Below, piece by piece: positions 20,418-30,773 of a stretch of DNA of 64,000 bases. The stretch covers positions 87,296,001 through 87,360,000 of the forward strand of contig CM034546.1 of the NCBI GenBank assembly GCA_020055645.1. The letters are read 5' to 3'. Source of the stretch: Tomocerus qinae. Its lineage: Eukaryota > Arthropoda > Collembola > Entomobryomorpha > Tomoceridae. Within the stretch, counting starts at the first letter, position 1, and every line of letters begins with the position of its first letter. A model generated the notes under the pieces. That model was not told the DNA's origin and made no database searches. It saw nothing but the letters and a program-made list of their open reading frames with translations. A program made the translations under genes and the position numbers.

Positions 20418-20837
20418 ACCCAGCCACGTTGGTTTGGTAGAGTACTCGGTCTGACTAATAAATGCGTGCTTCCATTGTCAGTTCGATTCTTTGGCTGGGT
20501 GAAATGGCCGAATGTAGTTTAAAGGCGAGTGTTTGAGTTGTTAATGTGGAATTAAGACAAGTACGAACCCGCAATTACCAGGGCCATCACATGGATACCT
20601 CGTCTCGACTACGAGAGTAGCTTGGATAACCTGTCTTTGTTGGGGCTGGTAGACTTCCACTAACAGTCCTACCGCAGTGACTCGTAAATAACAGCCTTTG
20701 GCTTCTCGCGGGTATTAATTAACAAACAATACCAGTGTTTAGGGAGTTGGCAATAGGTCCGTAATGAGGTCTGAGCCCAGTACTATCACTGTGTACTGAG
20801 GCAGTACACCCCATATAACATTCATACATACATAGGT
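20418..20837 (+). mobile_element. tRNA-derived SINE, about 420 bp
   Basis: The head folds like a tRNA: CCCAGCCA at 20419-20426 can pair with TGGCTGGG about 70 bases later. An A-box-like TTGGTTTGGTAGAG and a B-box-like AGTTCGATTCT lie between, giving an internal Pol III promoter. A body of about 330 bp follows, ending in CATACATACATA. The flanking GAAACCC at 20411-20417 and 20838-20844 is a target duplication. The insertion splits the arm of the enclosing inverted repeat, and the uninterrupted sequence exists in the opposite arm. Confidence 0.8.
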
Positions 20838-20875
20838 GAAACCCATAGCCCTACCAACCGACAACCTACTTGTAT

Positions 20876-21117
20876 CTAGCAAGTATTTAGAACTGAGTTT
20901 CGGAGGGGGATAAGATTTCCAATAGGTATTTTAATTATACATCTTCGCGCGTAGCGGGGAAATGTTTTGGAATTTTTTTGACGGAAATGAGTCAAAAAAG
21001 GCAAATAATCGCTCGGGGCGCGAAATTTTTTGCTATTTTGAGAAAAAAAGTCCCCTTTTCTTGGATTTCGAGGGGGGGGCTTCAGCCCGTAAAGCCCATC
21101 CCTCAATACATCCTTGA
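20876..21117 (-). mobile_element. hAT-type MITE related to the one at 61738-61986
   Basis: Read on the minus strand it starts CAAGGATGTATTGAGG, then GGGCTTTACGGGCTGAAGCC, a CGAAATCCAAGAAAA motif and TTTTGACTCATTT, and ends TTCTAAATACTTGCTAG. The order and wording match 61738-61986. The flanks ACTTGTAT (20868-20875) and AACTGTAT (21118-21125) are an imperfect 8-bp duplication. The ORFs across it on both strands are shadows. Confidence 0.75.
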
Positions 21118-21184
21118 ACTGTATACGGAGATGTGCAAACATTCGACAGTAGTGCAATACTCAAAATAACAAAATGCTTGCATT

Positions 21185-21450
21185 TGGTTAACATCGATTT
21201 TCTTAAATGATTTGGCGTCAGCAATGATTGAACATTTGTCCAAATTTTGTCAAGATTTCAACAGTTTAAAATATAAAATGTATATTTATAAACTGGGATG
21301 AATATCGATAATTTTCTCGGATGCAGCCTAGCCAATCCTTTTGCCATTCCGACCATTCGGACCAGGACTTTTGCCAATTTTGAAGCAAATGTCAAGAAGG
21401 TTTCATGAAAAAGTTTAAAATGTAAATTGCCTTATACTTGACCGGATGTT
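21185..21450 (+). repeat. Dispersed repeat R (copy 1)
   Basis: Shares long stretches with 28560-28960: TCTTAAATGATT(T/C)GGC, TCAGCAATGATTGAA, TTTTGCCAATTTTGAAGCAA, and GTTTCATGAAAAAGT followed by AAAATGTAAATTGC. A shorter relative is at 29720-29830. No coding potential; class unknown. Confidence 0.65.
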
Positions 21451-22309
21451 TAGGCTATAAATATCCGACAAATTGAAGGGACCTACCGGAGACCCGAAAG
21501 CCGTAGACCCGAAAACCGAATCCCCCAGACCCGAAAACCGATTTTCGCGCGGTTTTTTTTAATGGCGCGAAAATTTCGGTGCCGATTTCTCGGTCACAAA
21601 GCCACATTTTGAAAATGTGAGAGCCTTGGGTCTGAGTTCTAGATTCTAGATCCATACTAGCCTCCAACTTATCTCAACCTTTTAACTTTTAGCTGGAAGA
21701 AACCCGTGGTCATGGATACATCCACCGATCCCCTCGGTTTTATCCTATTCAAATTGGCTGCAGAGGGAAAGCAAAACAAAACTCATCCTGTTGGCATCAC
21801 CAAAAGTAGTAGGAGCCTATACATTCATGAACATTCTGCAGATTGTTGTTGGTATTGGCTCCCATTGTTAAACAGCTACACATCCCATTCAAAATTAGGA
21901 ACTTGGGTGTAAATATTTTGTTACTTTGAGTATTGCACTACTGTCGAGTGTTTGCATTTTGCATATCTCCGTATACAGTTAGCTTGTCGGTTGGTAGGGC
22001 TAAGGTTTCGGCTAACATTAAATGCATATTTTTGTTTGAATTTCGAAATATTTCAAACTTTCGAATTAATTCAGGAACAGCCCCCTTAACAGGGCGAGGA
22101 TGGGTAGTATACAGCCCTGTGTTGGCTTCAGAATACAATACTTCTGTTTATCATCAAAAAGTGGTTACTATAGGTGAAATACTTTTTTACTAGGACGTCA
22201 CTTAAACATTTCCATGGGCCCGAGCCGGACAATTCGTTTTAAATATAAACAATAGTCTGTTAGGCCGGGAAGTTCAGCCAAACTGGATATTGTACTTTAT
22301 ATTTTTCGA

Positions 22310-23490
22310 ATTGCTTTTCATTATGATAGTCAATATCAACCAATTTTGATTTACTTTTGATTTTGAAACTCAATATTAATCTTTGATTTTTTGTTTATTT
22401 TGATACTCAATATTAGTCAATTTTGATTTTTGTTTATTTTAATAATCAATATCAATCTATTTTGATTTTCTGTTGATTTTCACAGTCAATGTTAATCTAT
22501 GTTCATTTTCTGTTGATTTTAATAGTCAATATTAATCTATTTTGATTTTATATTGATTTTAATAGTCAACATTAATCTATTTTGATTTTATGCTGATTTT
22601 AATAGTCAATATTAATCTATTTTGATTTTCTGTTGAATTTCATAGTCAATATCAATCTATTTTGATTTTCTGTTGATTTTCACAGTCAATGTTAATCTAT
22701 GTTCATTTTCTGTTGATTTTAATAGTCAATATTAATCTATTTTGATTTTATATTGATTTTAATAGTCAACATTAATCTATTTTGATTTTATGCTGATTTT
22801 AATAGTCAATATTAATCTATTTTGATTTTCTGTTGATTTTAATAGTCAATATTAATCTATTTTGATTTTCTGTTGATTTTAATAGTCAATATTAATCTAT
22901 TTTGATTTTCTGTTGATTTTAATAGTCAATATTAATCTATTTTGATTTTCTGTTGATTTTAATAGTCAATATTAATCTATTTTGATTTTCTGTTGATTTT
23001 AATAGTCAATATTAATCTATTTTGATTTTCTGTTGATTTTAATAGTCAATATTAATCTATTTTGATTTACTGTTGATTTTAATAGTCAATATTAATCTAT
23101 TTTGATTTTCTGTTGATTTTAATAGTCAATATTAATCTATTTTGATTTTCTGTTGATTTTAATAGTCAATATTAATCTATTTTGATTTACTGTTGATTTT
23201 AATAGTCAATATTAATTTATTTTGATTTTCTGTTGATTTTAATAATCAATATTAATCTATTTTGATTTTCTGTTGATTTTAATAGTCAATATTAATCTAT
23301 TTTGATTTTCTGTTGATTTTAAAAGTCAATATTAATCTGTTTAAATCAAAATAGATTAATATTGAACTAATTTGAATAACAATTTACTAATCAAAATAAA
23401 TGTATTTTTATTATTGTTCCACTAAAAAATGTGTACACGGTCCCCTTTGATCAGGCGAGCTTCTGTTACGGCTTGCCGTAGGTTTTAAAG
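22310..23490 (-). mobile_element. Family M copy with a highly homogeneous 40-bp core
   Basis: In this orientation the core unit contains AATAGTCAATATTAATCTAT followed by TTTGATTTTCTGTTGATTTT. About 25 units at an exact 40-bp period span 22440-23340, and a 200-bp block is itself duplicated (22480 versus 22680). After the core come GTGTACACGGTCCCCTTTG, ATCAGGCGAGCTTCTGTTAC and GGCTTGCCGTAGGTTTT. The opposite conserved end is missing. Confidence 0.88.
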
Positions 23491-23549
23491 CCAAACTGTC
23501 TAGACCTATTTGCCTAAGGCAAATAATAGGTTTAGTACTAGACAACATA

Positions 23550-24112
23550 TATTGGTTAATATTGAGTACCAAAAACAAAATAGATAAAAGGTGACCACCA
23601 AAGTCAATAGAAAACCAAAATAGATTAACGTTGACTATGAAAATAATCAGAAAAGAAAAATAGATTAATTTTGAATTTCAAAATCAACAGGAAAACATAA
23701 TAGATTAATGTTCATTATAAAAATCAACAGAAAATCATAGAAAAATGTTCACTATCAAAATCAACAGAAACTCAAAATAGATTAATGCTCACTATCAAAG
23801 TCAATAAAAAATCAAAATAGATTAATGCTCACTTACAAAGTCAATAAAAAATCAAAATAGATTAACGTTGACAATGAAAATGAACAGAAAATAAAATAGA
23901 TTAATGTTGACTATGAAAATAAACAGAAAATAAAAATAGATTAATGTTGACTTTCAAAATCAACAGGAAACCATAATAAATTAATGTTCACTATGAAAAT
24001 CAACAGAAAATCAAATTGTTGACTATGAAAATCAACAGAAACTCAAAATAGATGAAGATGGACAGTGAACAGATTAAAATAGATTAATGTTAACCATCAA
24101 AATCAACAGAAT
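23550..24112 (+). repeat. Family M core fragment, plus orientation
   Basis: Starts with TTGGTTAATATTGAGTACCA (the leader also seen at 9842 and 24918) and has about 13 degenerate 40-bp units. Both ends of the element are absent. Its 5' edge faces the preceding copy's left end. Confidence 0.75.
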
Positions 24113-24224
24113 AACTAGCTGGTTAGCCCGTCCTACGACAGGGCTCTGTTTCACATAAAGCAAAATTAAAGATTCAAATATGACTAATCCCAAGCTCAAG
24201 TGCCCTGATATTTCATACCACAGT

Positions 24225-24700
24225 TTCCCATACAACCTCGGCCAATCCGTACCCATTCAGTAGTCTCCATCTCCCCACCCCTTCCCAAATAACAAATTTT
24301 TCTTCGACATGTAGCCTCTACCTCCCCCTTCCGAAAAAACATAATTGTAATGTAACCTCAACCTACGCGTCCCTTCCCAAATAACAATTGTTTCAACATG
24401 TAGACTCCACCTCCACGCCCCTTACCAAAAAACAAAGTTTTCACCGACATGTAGTCTCCATCTTCCCACTTCTTCTCAAATGACAATTTTTTAATCGACA
24501 TGTAGTCTCCCCTCCACTACCCAAATAATATAGGGATTTTTTCAACAACATAATATATAGTCTCCACGTTACCGCCCCTTCCAAATAACATAATTGTTTC
24601 ATCGACATGTATGGTCTCAACCTCCCCGCCACTACCCAAATATATTTTTTCGACAACATGTACAATCTCCATGTTGACGAGTGACCGTTAAAAGCTGGCA
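24225..24700 (-). repeat. Tandem repeat of about 60 bp, 7-8 copies
   Basis: Degenerate units contain CGACATGTAGTCTCCACCTC and CCCTTCCCAAATAACAA. The minus-strand ORF at 24441-24701 is repeat translation. It is unrelated to family M, although it lies between two family M copies. Confidence 0.75.
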
Positions 24701-24825
24701 ATCTTGCACCCTAGGCAGTGGATTTTGTTGAGGGGATGATGATGCGTTACTACAAGATGACTGACTGGAGTCTAGCTATGGTGTGATTTCAAAATGTGTA
24801 CTGTGAATTGTAATAAATGTGTAAA

Positions 24826-25910
24826 ACCTACGGCAAGCCGTAATAGAAGCTCGCCTGACTGAAGGGGACCGTGTACACAGTTTTAGAATAATAATAGAAA
24901 TAGGTTTATTTTCATATTTATTGGTTAATATTGAGTATCAAAATCAAAATGTTTGAATGTTGACCATCAAAGTCAATAGAAAATCAAAGCAGATGAACGT
25001 TGACTATGAAAATAAACAGAAAATAAAAATAGATTAATTTTGACTATCAAAAGCAATAGAAAATCAATATAGATTAATGTTGACTTTCAAAATCAACAGA
25101 AAATCAAAATAGACTTAGATTGATGTTGAAAATCAACAGAAATTCAAAATAAATTAAGATTGACATTGAAAATCAACAGAAAATCAAAATATATAATTGT
25201 TGACTATAAAATTCAACAGAAGATCAAAATAGATTAATGTTGACTATGAAAATCAACAGAAAATCAAAATAGATAATTGTAGACTATGAAAATCTACAGA
25301 AAATCAAGATTTGATTAGTGTTGATTATGAAAGTCAGCAGAAAAACAAAAGTGATTAATGTTGACTATGAAAATCAACAGAAAATCAAAAATGATTAATG
25401 TTGACTACGAAAAGCAACAGAAAATCAAAATTTATTAATGTTGACTATGAAAATCAACAGAAAATCAAAACTGATTAATGTTGGCTATCATAATGAAAAG
25501 CAATTCGAAAAATATAAATTTAACTATCTATTTGCATATAAATGCGAAATAGATATTTTCCGGTTTTATTTACTTTATTATAAAATCTTAAATTTGGTCC
25601 AAGCGGCATTTAATATTTTGTACTATCTTGCTAACAATTCATAGGAAGCACATTTGAACTTTTAATGTCCATTTAATGTCACATTTTCATTTTGACTATC
25701 AAAATGAAGACAAATTGCGCGCGCGGCATCTCAGCAGCCTATATACCAATGTGGCCCATTTTCAACAGGCTTTGTCACAGGGCCATAGGCAATGTTTTCG
25801 CCAAGTTTAGTTGAAATCTGTCAATGTCTTCAAAAGTTATCGTGTAAACGGACGGAAGGAGGGACGGACGGACTGTGCAATTCTATAAACTGCCTTATCA
25901 GGCGAGCAAA
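24826..25910 (+). mobile_element. Family M, complete copy
   Basis: The left end is AACCTACGGCAAGCCGTAAT, then AAGCTCGCCTGACTGAAG, the leader TTTCATATTTATTGGTTAAT and a 40-bp core of about 12 units (25000-25490). The conserved block follows (GCGCGCGGCATCTCAGCAGC), with GGACGGACGGACTGTGCAAT and the terminus ATCAGGCGAGCAAAA. A second left end begins at once at 25911, giving a head-to-tail junction. Confidence 0.88.
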
Positions 25911-26760
25911 AACTACAGCAAGCCGTAACAGAGGCTCGGCAGAGTAAAGGGGACCGTGTGCAGCGAAAATTTATGGTAGAAATTAATGATGTAGTATAAT
26001 TAAGTATCAAATTCAAAACGAAATCAAAATTGATTATTGTTGACCATCAAATTGAAAATAAGAATTTAACATTCAACAAGTACTAGAATTAATTTGAAAG
26101 TACTAGAATTAATTTGAAAGTACTAGAATTAATTTGAAAGTACTAGAATTAATTTGAAAGTAGTAGAATTAATTTGAAAGTACTAGAATTAATTTGAAAG
26201 TACTAGAATTAATTTGAAAGTACTAGAATTAATTTGAAAGTACTAGAATTAATTTGAAAGTACTAGAAATAATTTGAAAGTACTAGAATTAATTTGGAAG
26301 TGCTAGAATTAATTTGAAAGTACTAGAATTAATTTGGAAGTGCTAGAATTAATTTGAAAGTACTAGATTTAATTTGAAAGTACTAAAATTAATTTGAAAG
26401 TACTAGAATTAATTTGAAAGTACTAGAATTAATTTGAAAGTACTAGAATTAATTTGAAAGTACTAGAATTAATTTGAAAGTACTAGAATTAATTTGAAAG
26501 TACTAGAATTAATTTGAAAGTACTAGAATTAATTTGAAAGTACTAGAATTAATTTGAAAGTACTAGAATTAATTTGAAAGTACTAGAATTAATTTGAAAG
26601 TACTAGAATTAATTTGAAAGTACTAGAATTAATTTGAAAGTACTAGAATTAATTTGAAAGTACTAGAATTAATTTGAAAGTACTAGAATTAATTTGAAAG
26701 TACTAGAATTAATTTGAAAGTACTAGAATTAATTTGAAAGTACTAGAATTAATTTGACTT
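25911..26760 (+). mobile_element. Family M left end with a different core: 20-bp minisatellite, about 33 copies
   Basis: The left end is CTACAGCAAGCCGTAACAGA with AGTAAAGGGGACCGTGTG and a short leader. From 26081 to 26756 there are perfect 20-bp units TACTAGAATTAATTTGAAAG with very few variants. The right end is absent. The unit is unrelated to the 40-bp core, so the same element end can carry a different satellite. Confidence 0.85.
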
Positions 26761-28559
26761 TAATAGACTGTTGAGGAATATGCAACAATTTATACTGTTT
26801 TGTGTACTATTCTAAGATACAGCGTGTTCAATGTTCTGTACAATTTCCTTCTACCTTAGAATACGAGAAAATTGATTTATGTGGTCGTGTTTTAATGACC
26901 CGATCTATCTGGCGTCGCTCTGAGTCAAATGTCGGCTAAATCTAAAACTTCGTTCGGATATTTTATAAATAAAAATTTTCATTTCCGTTGACAACTAAAA
27001 AGAATTCTGAAATGTGTACTTGTCGTTCTGAGCCATTCTGCGATTATGCTAAAAGTGTGAATCCGTATCTTCCTATCCTATCACAAGTCTGTAGTTCAAA
27101 GTTCAGTGTTAAAATAAATATTTCCCTTGGGAATGATTTATGAAAATCATATAAAATTTTGCTATGGAATCCTGTGCTCTGATTGGTTAATTTCAAAAAT
27201 GCATCGACCAATCAGAAGCGATTTTCACTGCGGTTATTATTTGAAAAATATCGCGTAGCGATAATTGTAACGTAATAAAAATAGATGATTCATAGTTCAT
27301 GACATAAAATTTATAGTGTAATAACTGAATAAGTAAGATATGCATGTAAATAGCTCAATATATACATTTCTCATTCTCATTGCTCAATATCATATTCCAG
27401 AATGAATGCCTACTTGAAATGAAAACTACTGAACAATAAAATATCTGTTTGTTGAGTTATTATTTTAAAGGTCGTAAGAAGAGTTTGTACGATACTATAG
27501 TTTAATATTAATCACAACAATCACAACATTCTTTGTTCGATTATGCACTTTGTATTTATATATCCATAGTGTGTATGATTCATGACATGATTCATGATTT
27601 ATATATCCATAGTTCATGATATGACTGCATTGTAGCTTGCAAAAATTCAAAATTTGCTAAAATGTCCCCATTTGGGTAATCTATAAAATTTTCGTCATAG
27701 AAATAGCCAATCAGAAGGCTGGATTTCAAAAAATTTCAGCCAATCAGAAGGCTTATCGCCATACCACAGGGCAAGGAGAGGTCTGATGTTGGGTGATTCA
27801 AACAGTAAGTTAAGGTATCTGCCATCTGTCGGCACATTATAAATTGTAAATTAGCCGTTGGCTTTCATTCCTTCACGCGTTCAATCTATTGAAGTTTCAG
27901 TTGCATTGTTCCTCTTGCTGCGAGCAGGCCTACCTTTCAGTCTTGCCTGCAGTCAAACTCACGAACGACCACGCTCTTGGTCATTTTCATTTTTGTGCTT
28001 TTCTTCCTTTAATAAATTAGTTTTTAATTAAGATATCAGTGCATTTTCATTGTTTTTATTTATTAGTACACATTGCTAATAATTATAATCAGTACCAGCC
28101 ATTTTTCGTGACCAGTCATTTCCTGGAATAACCGATTCAGCATCATCAATTTGGCCGTTAGTCAGTTACCAACGTCCATTTTATTTTCATCTACTCACCA
28201 CGCAGCCTTACAAACTGCAGTGGATTTTAATCATTTTTTAGAACACACACATTCATTCTATCTCTCATCCATCCAACACATCAACCAGTGCACGAAACAG
28301 TTACCATATAGACTATCTTGTTTTATTGTATTTGTACCAGCAATGTGATTCAAGCGTAACTATGACAGTCTCTCCACTTTAGGTGAAGTCAATAGCATGT
28401 TGACATCAGATGATGATGATTAGATGATATCATAAATAACATAATAACATAATAATAATAATTAAGGTCCGTGTTCCTGACTTTTGGAAAACCCAATTGA
28501 CTATCAAAATACGTTAGAATCATCTTTTGTACTTCGTTCAAAATTGGCTAAAGTTCTGA
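26761..28559. other. No gene recognised; scattered short repeats
   Basis: Two small inverted motifs built on CCAATCAGAAG occur at 27177-27225 and 27695-27760. About 28330-28405 (TTTGTACCAGCAATGTGATTC ending, ACTATGACAGTCTCTCC) recurs at 45345-45430. A 65-codon ORF at 28151-28348 has no recognisable domain. No RNA gene is evident. Confidence 0.4.
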
Positions 28560-28960
28560 CCCGACTTTCTATTGTAATACATGGCCGGAATGACAAACGC
28601 ATTGTCTAGGGCTGTATCCACGAAAATTTACAATATTCTTAAATGATTCGGCATCAGCAATGATTGAAAATGTTGTCCAAATCTTGTCAAGAATTCAACA
28701 TTAAAATATAAAATATAAAAAAAACTGGGAGGAATATCTAAAATTTTCGTGGATACAGCCCTAGCCAATGCGTTTGCCACTCCGACCATGTACTACACTA
28801 GAAAGTGGGGTCAGTATTTCTGCCAATTTTGAAGCAAATGTCAGGAGAGTTTCATGAAAAAGTGTAAAATGTAAATTGCATTATACTTGATCGGATTTCC
28901 TTGTCATTGAATATCCGACAGCGAGATACTGAAATGAGCTAGAGCATTGACTTTTCTCTA
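28560..28960 (+). repeat. Dispersed repeat R (copy 2)
   Basis: Same family as 21185-21450, here longer, with TTGCCACTCCGACCATGTAC and GTTTCATGAAAAAGTGTAAA. Internal direct similarity exists between its two halves and 29720-29830. No ORF. Confidence 0.6.
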
Positions 28961-29025
28961 TGCCAACAATGAAAGTCACAATTTTCCTTGTGAATTTCCA
29001 TTGTGTTATTGCTTAGTGCAATACA

Positions 29026-30590
29026 ATGGAACACCTTTTCTTACTTGATTTCGCGTCTGTTCAAGTTCGAATTACTGAAGAAAATGCATCACTTGAAGAA
29101 TTGATGAAGAAGTCTTTGGCAGTACCTGATCGAATGATTTTCTAATGACCCGAAAGAAGACGCCAAAGCAAGAGGAATAGAATATCGAGACCCAAAAGAA
29201 GTGGAAAGGGAAAAGTTTGTCAAAGAAATCGCGTCAGAAGAAATCAAATCAAAGTTAGTGTGTGATGACTGTGTTTAATTGAATGTTGCGGTATTATGAA
29301 CACTGACAGGAAATAGTAATTTTAATTAGAATTTTTGCAATTGTTTTTTATGTAAAGGCAATTAAACTGGAAGAAGGCAGTCATTGCTGATGACAAATAA
29401 TTATTCTGAGACAGAACAGTCGTCTGTGGTCGAAGATCCTGCACAGGTGATTTATTGTTTTTGTAACACTGACATGACGGCCATATATTATACCTTCAAC
29501 GCTGCAATGCATATTTGTAGACTGTCAATTGCATAATCGTAAAACGGCATTTGCATATAATCGTAAACCGCCAATTGCATAATCGTAAACCGCCAATTGC
29601 ATAACCGTAAACCGCCAATTGTATAATCGTAAACCGCCAATCGCATAATAGTATAATATACTGTCATTTGTTTAACTCAACATGTATGATACGCAGTTTA
29701 CACTATTTCTTGAAACTCTCTTCGCATTTGCTTCAAAATTGGCGAAAGTTCTAGCCCGATTTTCTAGTGTACTACACGGTCGAAATGGTAAATTCATTAG
29801 CTAGGACTGTATCCACTCCTCCCAGTTTAATGGTGATGTTGTTTAGGGATTTGTATTAGAATGTGTGGATGGATGTAAGTGTATTTGATTGGTGTGCTTA
29901 AATTCATTTAAGTGCAATTAACTAAATGTTGGGTGGGAGTAAGAGAATAAAGAGTGGGGCGTCTCAAGGGGCGCTATCTGTGTCATTAGGCCAGATGAGG
30001 CAGATCATCAGGCTGCTGTAGAGATCTCTTGCATTGAGACAAGAGAGGGATAGGCGATCCCAAGGCGGTCTTCAGGCCGATCATCCCATTCCACTAATGT
30101 TATAAAAAGATGCACGTTATTCCCCCAAAGCGGTGAGAATCTCGAGAGACACTTCCGGGTGCATCTTCTCTCCCCGTGAGAATCTCATTGCGCCCATGGA
30201 AGAGTCATACTGGTAATTGATTGGATTTGTTCGGGTATGACCCCCTAGCATGGGTGAGAAGACTACAATGTCATCAGGTCCAGTAGTTGTACATTGGAAA
30301 TTGTATGCAGCGTTTGAAACCCTACCATGCCTCTCAAAAAGCAATGAGTATGTCTCGACTAACGTCGTTTAAATCATATAGTAAGCCTGTGGAGGTAGGT
30401 AGAACAGTACAAATGTTATGCAATTAAATTTTTATTCCAAGTACAGCAGCTGAACCTAGAAGAGAAGAGAAAAAACAAAAGAAGCGAAGACATCAAGCAA
30501 AATTTTTGCGACGTAAACTTCCAGGAACGGCAGGTTTCATAGGGTTATTTGTTGATATGATTGTGTCAATGTGTGAATGTGGTACAGCCA
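29026..30590 (+). pseudogene. Coding-like exons of an unidentified gene, frameshifted
   Basis: Three plus-strand segments look like exons. First, 29026-29254 reads EENASLEELMKKSLAVPDR then, after a one-base shift at the apparent stop (about 29143), DPKEDAKARGIEYRDPKEV. Second, 29359-29446 (acceptor GTAAAG, donor CAG/GTGATT) reads LNWKKAVIADD, a one-base shift, then SETEQSSVVEDPAQ. Third, about 30447-30590 reads EEKKQKKRRHQAKFLRRKLP and GFIGLFVDMIVSMCECG before AAG/GTCATA. The style is that of a charged, intracellular eukaryotic protein; I do not recognise the family. Breaks are single-base, as in the Nup58-like locus downstream. Either a pseudogene or consensus errors would explain this. Confidence 0.5.
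29535..29650 (+). repeat. Short minisatellite, about 20-bp unit, 5-6 copies
   Basis: Units of the form AACCGCCAATTGCATAATCGT minus one base recur between the second and third exon-like segments. It lies inside an apparent intron. Confidence 0.75.
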
Positions 30591-30773
30591 AGGTCATAAG
30601 ACATTTTCGAGGGTCATGTCATCAAAGGTGTTAATGCAATGTTATGTAGCCACAAGTATGATTCGTTCTTTGTTTCAATTTGTGTAATTATTGTAATAGG
30701 TTTCCTTTAATTTGATTGAGCTATCTGGAAGGACATTTAATCCCGTCGTCAAATAGTGTGTTAGTTCTACACT

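Larger units (their letters stand above)
20301..22119. mobile_element. Long inverted-repeat element with nested SINE and MITE
   Basis: The ends are CAGGGGCTGTATACTAC and GTAGTATACAGCCCTG. The left arm is split by later insertions into 20301-20417, 20838-20875 and 21118-21180. It matches the right arm, about 21918-22119, through TTCGAAAGTTTGAAATATTT, GCCGAAACC, AGCCCTACCAACCGACA and CGACAGTAGTGCAATACTCA. Removing the SINE (20418-20837) and the MITE (20876-21117) restores continuous arms of about 210 bp. The central segment includes repeat R. No transposase is present. A solo arm of the same family lies at 35935-36060. An 8-bp duplication was not evident. Confidence 0.8.

Noticed and set aside
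30117-30344. 75-codon minus-strand ORF in the intron-like gap before the transposase
   Set aside because: No recognisable domain, no splice signals checked out, and the region between flanking exon-like segments looks non-coding.
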